Part shown: piece by piece, positions 27,146 to 35,991 of the stretch
Numbering within the stretch: the stretch's first letter is position 1
How the letters are laid out: each line of letters opens with the position of its first letter
Assembly (NCBI RefSeq): GCF_023721815.1
Contig: NZ_JAMDLI010000006.1
Location: 268,773-332,772 of the forward strand
DNA length: 64,000 nucleotides
Origin: Pleomorphomonas sp. JP5
GTDB lineage: Bacteria > Pseudomonadota > Alphaproteobacteria > Rhizobiales > Pleomorphomonadaceae
Direction of reading: 5' to 3'
The notes under the pieces: model-generated
The model's input: only the letters and a program-made list of their open reading frames with translations
The model's database searches: none
What the model was told of the DNA's origin: nothing
Program-made: the position numbers and the translations under genes

Positions 27146-27415
27146 ATGACCTTGTTTTTCATGATGCTTGTGATGAAGCTCCTTGACGTCGCGGCGATCG
27201 CATCGCTGATCGTCGGCCTGTTCAAGGTCCGGAACGCCGTCGGCTACCCCGTGGCGATCGGCCTCGCCATCCTCGCGCATGTCGTCATGCGCAGCATGCA
27301 GATCCTCGGCTTCAGGTGGGACGCGATGGAGTTCATCAGCATCGCCGCCGGCGTGATCGCCGCATGCCTCGCCTTCTTCATCGGCAAGGCTATCCGCAGG
27401 GATATAAAGAACTAG
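27146..27415 (+). CDS. Small multi-pass membrane protein
   Basis: An 89-residue protein with three predicted helices (about 2-22, 29-49 and 59-80) and a basic C-terminus (IRRDIKN). The ATG at 27146 follows GGGAGCTTCAGAAG. It is the only plus-strand gene within the phage-derived block, as for an independently transcribed moron gene. No family was recognised; 26904-27145 shows no gene. Confidence 0.6.
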   Translation: MTLFFMMLVMKLLDVAAIASLIVGLFKVRNAVGYPVAIGLAILAHVVMRSMQILGFRWDAMEFISIAAGVIAACLAFFIGKAIRRDIKN

Positions 27416-27483
27416 CCTTCGCCGATCAGGTTGAATCGACCCGATCGACGGCCCCAGATGTCACGCCATAGGCCTGCGCGCTG

Positions 27484-28026
27484 TCACTTGCCTAGCGCCT
27501 TCTCCTTGGCGATAGCCAGAATGTCCTCGGCGATGGGCCGGGCATGCGCGTCGATCCAGTCCTGCGTCAGGCTCGAATGCGTCTTGTTTGCGTTCCGAGC
27601 GATCACCTCGTCGAAATACTGCTGCTTTTTCTCCTCGGTCTTTTGATCATAGTGCTGCGTCTTCTTGAGGTCGGTCTCCCCACGGATATACTCCGTCAGG
27701 ATCTGCGCCTTGAACATATTCGCCTGGGCAAGCGGCGCAAGACCTGCGCGGTGGGCCTCGGCACCGAGCAGCACATAGGAAAATGCAAACAACTTCTTGT
27801 ATTTGAGCGAGCCATCTTTTCCCGCGAGAACCTCATCGCGAAGACCTTCTATGCTTTCGACGACCATGTTTTCGGCGGTCTTGACGATAACGGCCTTTTC
27901 CAACTCGTCGAACTTGCTCAGATCGACCAACCCATCCGCTGTCATGGCAACGCTGCCGGCCTCGGCCTGAAAACCGCCAAGCAACACGGCGAGCGCCATC
28001 AGCACCCCCTGAACGAACTTACGCAC
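27484..28026 (-). CDS. Secreted hypothetical protein
   Basis: A 180-residue protein with a clear signal peptide (about 1-23, ending FQAEA). The mature part is mostly helical and highly charged (DQKTEEKKQQYFDEVIARNA). It lies in line with the phage genes between the secreted ejection-protein homologues and the tail fibre. No family was recognised. Confidence 0.65.
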   Translation of the reverse strand: MRKFVQGVLMALAVLLGGFQAEAGSVAMTADGLVDLSKFDELEKAVIVKTAENMVVESIEGLRDEVLAGKDGSLKYKKLFAFSYVLLGAEAHRAGLAPLAQANMFKAQILTEYIRGETDLKKTQHYDQKTEEKKQQYFDEVIARNANKTHSSLTQDWIDAHARPIAEDILAIAKEKALGK

Positions 28027-28100
28027 CGCAAACTCCTCCCTCGTCCATTCCGGCAGAACCCCTCGATGGTCCCGGCCATATATCGCGTAAAACCAAACCA

Positions 28101-28146
28101 GAGCATTCTCGAGCGAAGTGGATACCGGTTCGCGCGAAGAAAATGC
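28101..28146. repeat. AGAGCA-bordered palindrome with GTGG/ACCGG core
   Basis: GAGCATTCTC (28101) and GAAAATGC (to 28146) border the core GCGAAGTGGATACCGGTTCGC. It shares the GTGGNNACCGG centre with the palindromes at 4385, 10124 and 47075, but its inner stem is CGAA/TTCG instead of AAAA/TTTT. Confidence 0.75.
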
Positions 28147-28193
28147 CTCAACTCAAAAAGATCGTGCCCGAGCGCCGCATCCGGGCACGGCTT

Positions 28194-28541
28194 CTACCCG
28201 GCGGACTCGAGCGCCCGCCGATCCGCCACTTCCATGTCGACCTGCGCCTTCCAGGCAAGAAGCTGCTTGCGGTTGAAGACGTTCGTCACGCTATCGGCAT
28301 AGGCCCAGTAGTCGGTTCCCCAGATATCCCCAACCGGATCGAGGTCAGGGTCGACCGTTCCGTCGTCGGCACCGAACATCTGGTTGGACGAAAGCGCCCC
28401 CAGCACCGTTTCGTGCCGCCATGCCGCCTGCCAGAGCCCCGAAGAGGCTCCAAGCTCCGCCGATTGCGCCGATGCGGCCGATGGCAAGACACAGGCGGCG
28501 ACAGCCACCCACCAAACACGCGGGAAGAGATTCACAAACAT
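28194..28541 (-). CDS. Secreted homologue of the ejection-protein N-terminal domain, copy 1
   Basis: A 115-residue protein with a signal peptide (about 1-25, ending ASA-QS). Residues 38-115 align without a gap to residues 38-115 of the 1,018-residue internal virion protein encoded at 29080-32136. Shared positions include SNQxxGxxDGxxDPDLxPV, GTxYxxxxDxxxxVxNR and AQxDMExxDxRxLxxAG. It is thus a stand-alone, exported version of that domain. Its function is unknown; interference with DNA ejection by related phages is a hypothesis. Confidence 0.75.
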   Translation of the reverse strand: MFVNLFPRVWWVAVAACVLPSAASAQSAELGASSGLWQAAWRHETVLGALSSNQMFGADDGTVDPDLDPVGDIWGTDYWAYADSVTNVFNRKQLLAWKAQVDMEVADRRALESAG

Positions 28542-28639
28542 GGCACAACCATAGCGACCGCCACACGGTTCGTCACCGCGTGTTTATGCGGTCGGGGCGT
28601 TTTCCCTATGGGTAGTGCGTGGGGGCTGCCGGCACCTTC

Positions 28640-28987
28640 TCATCCGTCGGAACCGAGCGTCCGCCGGTCACGCAACTCCCTGTCGAGCTGGGATGTCCAG
28701 GCATCATAGGCCGGCCTGTTCCGCAGGCGCCCGAGCTCCGCCGGATAATCCCGATAGTCGGTGCCCTCCGACGCCCGCCAGGCATCGAAGGCCGGATCGA
28801 GCGTATCGAGATCGGCATGCCGCATCCCGTTGGCTTGCCACGACCCGACAACCGTCTCCAACCGCCACGCCGCCTGCCAGATCTCGGAAAGGCCCAGCCG
28901 CCCGTCTGGTTGAGCCATGGCCGATGACGGCAGAAGAAGGGAGAGGAAGACGATCAGAGCAGACAAACACGCATCGGGCTGCTCCAT
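28640..28987 (-). CDS. Secreted homologue of the ejection-protein N-terminal domain, copy 2
   Basis: A 115-residue protein with a signal peptide (ALIVFLSLLLPSSAMA). It is a diverged paralogue of the gene at 28194: WQAAWRxETVxG, DPAFD for DPDLD, EGTDYRDY, LRNR and DRELRDRRTL occur at matching spacing. Both genes carry TATGGTTG shortly upstream of their starts, which supports tandem duplication. The ATG at 28987 lacks a strong ribosome-binding site; a TTG at 28999 is an alternative. It ends about 100 bases before the copy 1 start. Confidence 0.7.
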   Translation of the reverse strand: MEQPDACLSALIVFLSLLLPSSAMAQPDGRLGLSEIWQAAWRLETVVGSWQANGMRHADLDTLDPAFDAWRASEGTDYRDYPAELGRLRNRPAYDAWTSQLDRELRDRRTLGSDG

Positions 28988-29079
28988 TGGTGTGAGCAAC
29001 CATAGAGCAGCCCGCTCAAACGGTCATCAGGTTTGCAGGCCACGCTCACCCAGTGAGATAACACATCTCGGCAGTTTTC

Positions 29080-32000
29080 CTATTTGACGGCTTCCTTTGC
29101 AGCGGGAACGACATGCCTGTCGATTATCCAGCGAATCCAAGGCAATGAGGCATATGGAGCGAGCCGCCGCATTGCATCAATGTCTCCGGGGGTGAGATCA
29201 CTCCGAGCAGCGGCGCCGGCCAGTTCGGCAAGGTCAACCACCAGCCCACCCGACGGACCAAAGAGACCATCTGCCACAGATCGAACTGTTCCCGCAGGTG
29301 CCGACCGACCCTGTCTTCCATTGGAAGACAGCGCCTGCAGTCCGGCATAGATTCCAGGCACTCCAACCTTTTCGGCAACAGCATTAACTTGGAACAACAG
29401 CGGTATCAGATTGCCGCGCTCAACACCTTGGACGAGCAAACGCTCCGGATGGGCAAAGAACTCTTCCTCCTGTCCACTTTCCAACGCCTCAAGGTAAGAG
29501 CTGAGCGCCCCTATGGCCGTCGTACAAATCATTCCGGATACGACCGCCGCCTGATCCTCTTGCATAGCCCGAAGAAAAACACGCTGATGCGCCGAGAGGG
29601 CACCGGCTCGAAACTGCAAAAGGGCCTTGCCAAGCGGCGTTCGAGCAAACAGCGGCAAATCACCGACTCCTTCGGTGGAAAAGAGACTGTCCACATCCTT
29701 TGCAATGGCAGCATGATAGGCTTCACGAGCAAGATCGTCGCCCCAATCCTCCGTGTTTGCCGCTCGAATCTCACGGATTAGTTCGCCATGTGCCTTGAAC
29801 TGACCATCAATGCGTTGTGCAGTGGACTGGTCAATGCCGAGATAATGCATGTAGGCACGCTCCCTCTTGGAAAGCCCGGCCCAATCAGCTGCGTTCTCTA
29901 GAATGCGGTTCTGCGTGATAACGCTGGCAAACGACTTCTCAAAGTCGCTCCAAATTGGCATCAGGGTCGCTCGGGAGAAAGCCCGCGCCGAGTTTTCCAC
30001 GAACAGCCGAAGCGGTGAGTAGCTGGCATTGGGGTTGGTCAGCTCTGCATAAGCGGCGAGTGTGGAGTGCTTGACGCGACTTACGGCAACGCCGGCCAGC
30101 CGAGCCTCACGAGCCGCCAGGCGGAATCCTTTGAGGTTGGTCATGAGGGGAAGAACGCCGTCCCCCATCCAGCGCGCGATCCCATGCATCATGACCGGCA
30201 GAACCACGCCCTTCAGGCTCGTCAGCATTGCGCCGCCCATGGTTCGCATGTAATTGAAAAGCATAGCGGCTTTTACTACCTTGGCCCAACCAGAAACGTT
30301 TTGGCCAGGAAGATACTTGCCACGCAACATATCTCGCACGGCTTCCAGGTCGCGGATATCCGAACGCTCGCGGGCATTTAGCGCGGCCAGTTTGGCTTCA
30401 TCCGCAACACCTTTCCGCAGTTTCTCATAATCGGCTCGAATGAGGCCGGTCAGCGAACCGAGATTCGGATTTCCATCCCCGCCCAGACGGAGAGAGACGT
30501 TCGACAGTTCGATGTTAGCGCCCAGAACATTGGTATAGCGTCGGCCAATCTGCTCTATGTCGTCCACCAGGAAGGGTGCGGCCTTTGCGTCGTCAAGAAC
30601 GAAGGTGCGCCCCTTCAGCGGCCCCTGCGAGCTGGCGACGATCCGAAACGGCCCTTCGCCTTGAGTGTCAATCGTGCGTCCCGTGATCTTGTTGTAGATG
30701 TTGTCGACTACCCCCTCGATGTAGGCGTTGAGTTCGTGTGTGGAGAGCGCTGAGAGAGCATTGGGCTGGCGCTGAAGCTCGCCGACGGCCCATTCTCTCA
30801 CAACCTGCTTGAACTCGCCCGACCTCGCTTCTATCTCGGGAGCATTGTAAGCGTGGCTAAAGAAGCTGCCGGCCTTGTCCAGCTCCACATCCTCGGCCAG
30901 CAAATGGGCATCAATCGCCTTCTGGATTGGTGGTTCGATCACCTTGCTTCGCCAAGTTTGGGCGGTTTTTGCAACGGATGCACTGCCACCAGCATCCTGA
31001 TAGCCATTGTAAATGGCTCGCCCGACGCGGATCCGGTACTCGTCCCATGTCAGCTTCTCTCCGGCCTTCCTTGCAGCAATCCAGTCGACACGGGTTGCCT
31101 CCATCGCGTCAGCGTAGGTGCCCTTATGGCCCTTGAGAACCGTTTCCACCGCGCGAGCCGAAGCGTGCCCTTCATAGTAACCCTTGAGATAGACCGGGTT
31201 CTCAACAAGATTGAACAAAATGTTTCGCGCTGCCACCGACGGCGATGTAAGGCCCCGGAGGGTCGGAGAGAGTTGGGCCGTCGAATTTGCCGCTGCCTCA
31301 GGCACGCGGCCATAGATAGTCAGGTCGTCAAGTGAAAGCGCATTTGTGTCCACCTTTGCCGCACCATCAGCCAAGTAAGGCGAGGGGGATGCTGCTCCGG
31401 CTCTTTTGGATTCGTCGACTAAACCTTTCATCTCTGCTTCCGCCGCATCGGACAGAACTGGCCCTGGTGCGTAAACGTCTCTCTCCAATCCTTGCGCTGC
31501 GCGAGTCCATTCGGCATTACTAAGAAACTTGGCCCCGCCCGCGCCAAGCATGGCACCAAGGATCAAGCCACCACCAACAGCGATAGCGCTCTGCGGGACC
31601 GAACGCGTCTCCTGTGTAGAGTGCAGCCCGATTTCCTGGACAAGAGCGGCCCCAGCGCCCGCCCCCCCCATGGACAGCGCCGACGCCCCGACCCTGTAGC
31701 CGAAACGACCAACCTGCATCAGTCGTCCAGCGGGAATGATGCTTGGAAGATCAACCGCTCCTACAGCGATCTCTGCGAAAGTCCCCATGAGTCCGGCATC
31801 TCTTAGAGTCCTGACATCTCTCTGCTCCATGTCGATCTGAGCTTCCAGTGCTTTCAGGCTTGCCCGATTCTGAACGTGAAGTGCGCGATCCGTAAATGGC
31901 TCATACCAAGTGCCCTGCCACTCGGTCACAGGATTGAGATCAGGATCAATCGAACCGTCATTAACACCTCGCAGTTGGTTCGACATATAGGAACCGACCA

Positions 32001-32136
32001 TGTTCCCTTGCCGAACAGCCGCACCCATTGTGTTCAAAACGCCTGGAAATGGGGCCGCGAGGTCAGCCGGCGGCTCCAAGATGGGAACCACTGTTCCGAT
32101 CCCTTCGGACTGTTCGTCGAGCTTGACCCAAGGCAT
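29080..32136 (-). CDS. Large internal virion (ejection) protein, T7 gp16 position
   Basis: A 1,018-residue protein, by size and order the inner-core or channel protein that podoviruses inject ahead of their DNA. The N-terminal domain (about 38-118) is the one found in two secreted homologues downstream. A small hydrophobic region follows at about 120-210, then a long helical body, and an amphipathic or hydrophobic region near 640-690 (AAMLFNYMRTMGGAMLTSLK). It overlaps the preceding gene by one base (TGATG). Unlike T7 gp16, no lytic transglycosylase motif is seen at the N-terminus. The frame is intact over 3 kb. Confidence 0.75.
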   Translation of the reverse strand: MPWVKLDEQSEGIGTVVPILEPPADLAAPFPGVLNTMGAAVRQGNMVGSYMSNQLRGVNDGSIDPDLNPVTEWQGTWYEPFTDRALHVQNRASLKALEAQIDMEQRDVRTLRDAGLMGTFAEIAVGAVDLPSIIPAGRLMQVGRFGYRVGASALSMGGAGAGAALVQEIGLHSTQETRSVPQSAIAVGGGLILGAMLGAGGAKFLSNAEWTRAAQGLERDVYAPGPVLSDAAEAEMKGLVDESKRAGAASPSPYLADGAAKVDTNALSLDDLTIYGRVPEAAANSTAQLSPTLRGLTSPSVAARNILFNLVENPVYLKGYYEGHASARAVETVLKGHKGTYADAMEATRVDWIAARKAGEKLTWDEYRIRVGRAIYNGYQDAGGSASVAKTAQTWRSKVIEPPIQKAIDAHLLAEDVELDKAGSFFSHAYNAPEIEARSGEFKQVVREWAVGELQRQPNALSALSTHELNAYIEGVVDNIYNKITGRTIDTQGEGPFRIVASSQGPLKGRTFVLDDAKAAPFLVDDIEQIGRRYTNVLGANIELSNVSLRLGGDGNPNLGSLTGLIRADYEKLRKGVADEAKLAALNARERSDIRDLEAVRDMLRGKYLPGQNVSGWAKVVKAAMLFNYMRTMGGAMLTSLKGVVLPVMMHGIARWMGDGVLPLMTNLKGFRLAAREARLAGVAVSRVKHSTLAAYAELTNPNASYSPLRLFVENSARAFSRATLMPIWSDFEKSFASVITQNRILENAADWAGLSKRERAYMHYLGIDQSTAQRIDGQFKAHGELIREIRAANTEDWGDDLAREAYHAAIAKDVDSLFSTEGVGDLPLFARTPLGKALLQFRAGALSAHQRVFLRAMQEDQAAVVSGMICTTAIGALSSYLEALESGQEEEFFAHPERLLVQGVERGNLIPLLFQVNAVAEKVGVPGIYAGLQALSSNGRQGRSAPAGTVRSVADGLFGPSGGLVVDLAELAGAAARSDLTPGDIDAMRRLAPYASLPWIRWIIDRHVVPAAKEAVK

Positions 32137-35100
32137 CAGCGCTGTCCCTCCGGCTTATGTCGAGACTGCATAAATGTCTGTTCTTTTGGAGGGGCTAGCT
32201 TCGCAGGAGGGGGCGCGGGCAGCTTGGACAGCTTCTCCTTGGCGCCTTCGATCCTCTTGTCGACATTTTCGATGGCACCCCGCCAACCATGATGCTTCTC
32301 ATACTCAGCATTCAATCCTTCCGCGATTTTGCTCCGCTCCTCCGGGCTACGGACAATCCGTTTGAACCTTGGTGAGCCAAGACCAGGGCCAGGGCCACCT
32401 GTGACATAGGCTTCCGGGACATCCTCTTCGGAGTAGTGCCTTGGATAACCTTCCGAAGGCACTCCAACTGAGAGAAGATAAGCCCCACTCTCCTGGGCAC
32501 GAATTTCGAGTATCTTTTTTTGCTGCTGCGCCTTTGCAAGTTCTTCTTCCGTGTTCTTCCTATATTCTTCAGTCCTCTTCGTTTCCATTTCTTTTCTCGC
32601 CCGTTCCGAATCGAAGAAATACCCAAACGAGAAGATCGCGCCGTCTGGATATTTATATCCGTTGGCGTCTCTTCTAAATATTAGAACATTATAGATCGGA
32701 GGCTTCCCTTCATGAACAAGGCGAGCAGTCTCAGCTGTAGGCATAAGCACGACATCATCGGGATCTATATTTTTATCACCCGTATTTTTTGCAATGTCTT
32801 CAAATAGATATTTTGACAATAAATCGATCGACTCAGCCGAACCGCCAGCAAACATTTCTGGAGGATAAGGCATAATCGTCTTACTGCCAGTCACATTGGT
32901 CACTCCATAGACCCTCTTGAACTTTATTTTTGCACGATTACTTGCCATTTCCGGGTCACCAGTATCCCTGAGCTCCCTCTCAAACAAATCTCTGTAGTCA
33001 CTCAACATTTGGTTCTGGAGTCCAATAGTGAAACCAGCCGACTGATCCCACAGAGAAAAGTCGAAATCAAAAATATCGACGACTGTTTCGATATCGACCG
33101 CATCTAGAGCCTCTTTGACTTCCTTATCATCTATAAAAACACGCCTTTCGGGGTCTGTCGTACGGAGATAGTAACTCGTCGCCTCTTCGGGCAGATACCC
33201 CAAGTCATTGACCATGTGCCTGAAATCAATCGCAGCGTTTTCTATTGTCTTGCCCTCTCCATACCTAAACGCTGACTTCGACGCTGCTATGAGCGCTTGG
33301 GAGAGTTGAAGCGCGTCCTGAACCATTTTGGGTTCACGAGAATCGAGCCCACGCTGAATGTCTCTAAGAACCGGAGAGGGCACCATACCGGTCTTGCTAA
33401 CCAGATTTTTCAGCAATAACGTTAGTTCTTCCGCTTTTTTTCCAATTGATATTCCGGCCCACAACGCATCGTTCTCGATTCTATCTTCATCATTGGCGGG
33501 ATTTAGTTTCAGATCTCCAGCATAAAACTTCTCTATATTCTTATCAATATTTAGAAGTTCTGGCATCTTAGCCTCGAAAACAGCACCCAGTTCGGCCTTC
33601 TGGTCAGACTTCAGCAGCACGTCTTCATTGATCTCGCGCAGCGTCAGGGTCTTGTCGCCACTGTCGATCCGCTGTCGATAGGCCTCCGCTCTGTTCAGCC
33701 CCAGCACGGCGTCGCCCCTGACCCTCTCCCGTGCGTCTTCCAGCACGCCGGCCAATCCCGCGTCCCGCAACTCTTCGGCCCGCGCGGGCGACAGTTTGGC
33801 GAGGAGCGCCTCCGTCTCCGGCGAGAGTCTCGCGGTCGGAGCCTTTGGAGAAGGCGCCAAGGGAGGAAGTGGAGTGGCATGGGCAGAGGCCGCCGAATCG
33901 GAACCGATGCCGCTCGCCGAGGCGCCTTGCGAGACGTCAGCCGCCGGCCAGCCGGCCAGCTTCATGAAATCCTCATCGGTGAGCTTGGCCAGCCCCGGCC
34001 ACGTCGGCGCAAGAGTTTCGCGAATGGCGGCCCAACGACCAGCCTTGATGTCTTCCTCAAGGCCGCGGCCGGTCTCAGTGCGGTAGTTCGTCTGGGCCAG
34101 CGCCCAGGCGCCCCGGTCTTGCGAGGCCGGGCTGAAATCGCCAAGTCCTGTTAGGCCGACGATCCGTTCCCATGTCGAGCCATCCAGTCCGTATCGCCCG
34201 GCCTTCGTCGATGTGCCGCCAAAGCCGACCATGCCCGGATGCTTTGAGAAGTCGCCGAAACGCCCCCCACCGTTCTGGGCGTCATATGCGGGTGCCCCCG
34301 CTCCTCCGATGGCGGCGAGGATAACATAGGCTGCCGGTGAAAGATTCGATGCCGCGAACTGGTCCGGGGCCGGATTCGCCTGGCTGTAGTGAGCGCTCTC
34401 GCGCTTCATCGCCGCCTTCAGGCCCGGCTCCATGGCGTCGTGAAGCGCCATCTTGTCGGCATCCGTCAGTTCGGCGGCATAGTCGAGGCTGTATTTCAGC
34501 GCCTCGAGCGGGTCGGCCTCGGCGATCTTCAGTGTCTTGCGCTTGCGAGTGTCGGAGATGTAGCCCTTCTTCGCCTTCTCGAAATCGTCCGAACTCCAGC
34601 CCTGAAGACTGCCGAACTGCTTGAGCTGCTCGACCCCCAATGCGAGGTAGCCCTCGTACACGGCCTCGTCGGTCGACACATCAACTGCAAGCCCCTTGTA
34701 GCTATCGATCCCCGCCATGTATCCGCCAAGAATGGCGTCTTTGACCGCTTTGGCTTGGACCTCCACCCCTTGCTTCTTCAGATCCAAGACGATCGGGGCG
34801 ATCTTTCCGTCGAACAGCTCATGCGAAGGCGAAGAAAGGCCATGGCGCGTCGCTTTCACCACCCCGTCGATGTCCGCTTGGTACTTCAGGAATGTGTCGA
34901 CCGGCCCCGTCGGCGCACCATTGTCGCCCAGCGTCTCGCTGTTCCCATTTCCTCGTTGACCGAGCTCGGCCACAACGCGCTGCAAACCCATGTTCGCCGC
35001 CGCTTCGTTTTCCACGCTGGCAAGATCGGACGGCGCCTTGGCACCATTGGCCGCTTCCGCCCTGGCCTTTTCCCTGGCGATGGCAGCCTCCGACACCGCC

Positions 35101-35252
35101 TGCCCGATGTCGGTCAGCCCCTTGCCGACGCTGCCGAGCGCCGTGCCGATGCCGGAGCCGAACATCTCCGGCGTCGCTTTGGTGTTGTCGCGGAAGTTGA
35201 GGCCGGGGTCGAGGCGGATGCCCCGGTCTTCGTAGGTCGGAACAACGGGCAT
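32136..35252 (-). CDS. Large internal virion protein with lambda-lysozyme-like (GH104) domain, T7 gp15 position
   Basis: A 1,038-residue protein. After a helical N-terminus (about 1-300), residues 307-422 resemble the lambda endolysin/GH104 fold: FGDFSKHPG, TSTKAGRYGLDG and DFSPASQDRGAWAL match DYSDHP, STGAGRYQ and DFSPKSQDAVAL of lambda R. The position of the catalytic Glu reads IGGAG, so activity may be lost. The remaining 600 residues are charged and helical, and their coding DNA (about 32500-33600) is AT-richer than its surroundings. GAGGA precedes the ATG. It would be ejected with the phage DNA and locally open the cell wall. Confidence 0.75.
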   Translation of the reverse strand: MPVVPTYEDRGIRLDPGLNFRDNTKATPEMFGSGIGTALGSVGKGLTDIGQAVSEAAIAREKARAEAANGAKAPSDLASVENEAAANMGLQRVVAELGQRGNGNSETLGDNGAPTGPVDTFLKYQADIDGVVKATRHGLSSPSHELFDGKIAPIVLDLKKQGVEVQAKAVKDAILGGYMAGIDSYKGLAVDVSTDEAVYEGYLALGVEQLKQFGSLQGWSSDDFEKAKKGYISDTRKRKTLKIAEADPLEALKYSLDYAAELTDADKMALHDAMEPGLKAAMKRESAHYSQANPAPDQFAASNLSPAAYVILAAIGGAGAPAYDAQNGGGRFGDFSKHPGMVGFGGTSTKAGRYGLDGSTWERIVGLTGLGDFSPASQDRGAWALAQTNYRTETGRGLEEDIKAGRWAAIRETLAPTWPGLAKLTDEDFMKLAGWPAADVSQGASASGIGSDSAASAHATPLPPLAPSPKAPTARLSPETEALLAKLSPARAEELRDAGLAGVLEDARERVRGDAVLGLNRAEAYRQRIDSGDKTLTLREINEDVLLKSDQKAELGAVFEAKMPELLNIDKNIEKFYAGDLKLNPANDEDRIENDALWAGISIGKKAEELTLLLKNLVSKTGMVPSPVLRDIQRGLDSREPKMVQDALQLSQALIAASKSAFRYGEGKTIENAAIDFRHMVNDLGYLPEEATSYYLRTTDPERRVFIDDKEVKEALDAVDIETVVDIFDFDFSLWDQSAGFTIGLQNQMLSDYRDLFERELRDTGDPEMASNRAKIKFKRVYGVTNVTGSKTIMPYPPEMFAGGSAESIDLLSKYLFEDIAKNTGDKNIDPDDVVLMPTAETARLVHEGKPPIYNVLIFRRDANGYKYPDGAIFSFGYFFDSERARKEMETKRTEEYRKNTEEELAKAQQQKKILEIRAQESGAYLLSVGVPSEGYPRHYSEEDVPEAYVTGGPGPGLGSPRFKRIVRSPEERSKIAEGLNAEYEKHHGWRGAIENVDKRIEGAKEKLSKLPAPPPAKLAPPKEQTFMQSRHKPEGQR

Positions 35253-35337
35253 CTGGTCCTCGCATCGCTCGCGCGTCTTTCCGACGCTGTCGGTGCGACG
35301 CTACGGATGTGAGGTTTCCGTGGTGGAGCCGGGGTTC

Positions 35338-35991
35338 TCAGGAGGTGCTGTCGGAAGCGAGCCCCGGCCCGGCCAGCTCCGTGGCGTAAAGACGCGCCGT
35401 CTCGGCTGCCCGCCCACCGGCGAACAGCGCCGCGCCCAGCACCGCGAGATCGACGCCGAGGTCTGAAAGACGCCGGAAATGGCTGGCCTCGATGCGGCCG
35501 TCGACCGTCGTCGGCAGATGCCGGGGGCGGCCGGCAAGACGGAGAAACGCGTTGTCGTCAAACGCCCCGCCGCCGAGCGGCGCCGTCATGAACATGATGC
35601 CGTCGACGATCTCCGCCACGTCCTGAAGGCGGGCGACGGGCGTCGTGTGCCGAATGGCGGCCAGAAGCTGAACGCCGTTCGCCCGCACGATGGCCGCCGC
35701 CTCGGAAAAGTCGGTCTCGCCTTCGACATGAACGGCGATCGACCGGACGCCCGCCTCGGCATAGCGCAAGATGGCGCCGCGCGGCTCGCCCACCATCAGG
35801 TGCACGTCGAGCGGCCTGTCCGTCACCCGCCGGACGTCGCCGACCAGCCGGCCGCTAAGGCCGTATTCCGGCGCGAACACGCCATCCATGATGTCGAGAT
35901 GGAAGGACTCGACGTAAGGCGCCACCGCCCCGATCTCCTCTTCGAGGCGCAAGGGATCGGCGGCGTAAAGGGAAGCGGAAAGGCCGGTCAT
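35338..35991 (-). CDS. Ribulose-phosphate 3-epimerase-like protein
   Basis: A 217-residue TIM-barrel epimerase of the RPE/AlsE family. The metal-binding motifs are visible as SFHLDIMDGVF and LDVHLMV, with a third acidic site in TTVDGRI. The phosphate loop differs from classical Rpe: MTAPLGGG stands in place of MSVNPGFGG, so the substrate is probably not plain ribulose 5-phosphate. It overlaps the ABC ATPase stop (ATGA) and is the last gene of the SorC-controlled operon. Confidence 0.85.
   Translation of the reverse strand: MTGLSASLYAADPLRLEEEIGAVAPYVESFHLDIMDGVFAPEYGLSGRLVGDVRRVTDRPLDVHLMVGEPRGAILRYAEAGVRSIAVHVEGETDFSEAAAIVRANGVQLLAAIRHTTPVARLQDVAEIVDGIMFMTAPLGGGAFDDNAFLRLAGRPRHLPTTVDGRIEASHFRRLSDLGVDLAVLGAALFAGGRAAETARLYATELAGPGLASDSTS

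Noticed and set aside
35253..35337. Target-site duplication flanking the 14-kb segment.
   Set aside because: By eye no direct or inverted repeat is shared between this junction and 49499-49702.
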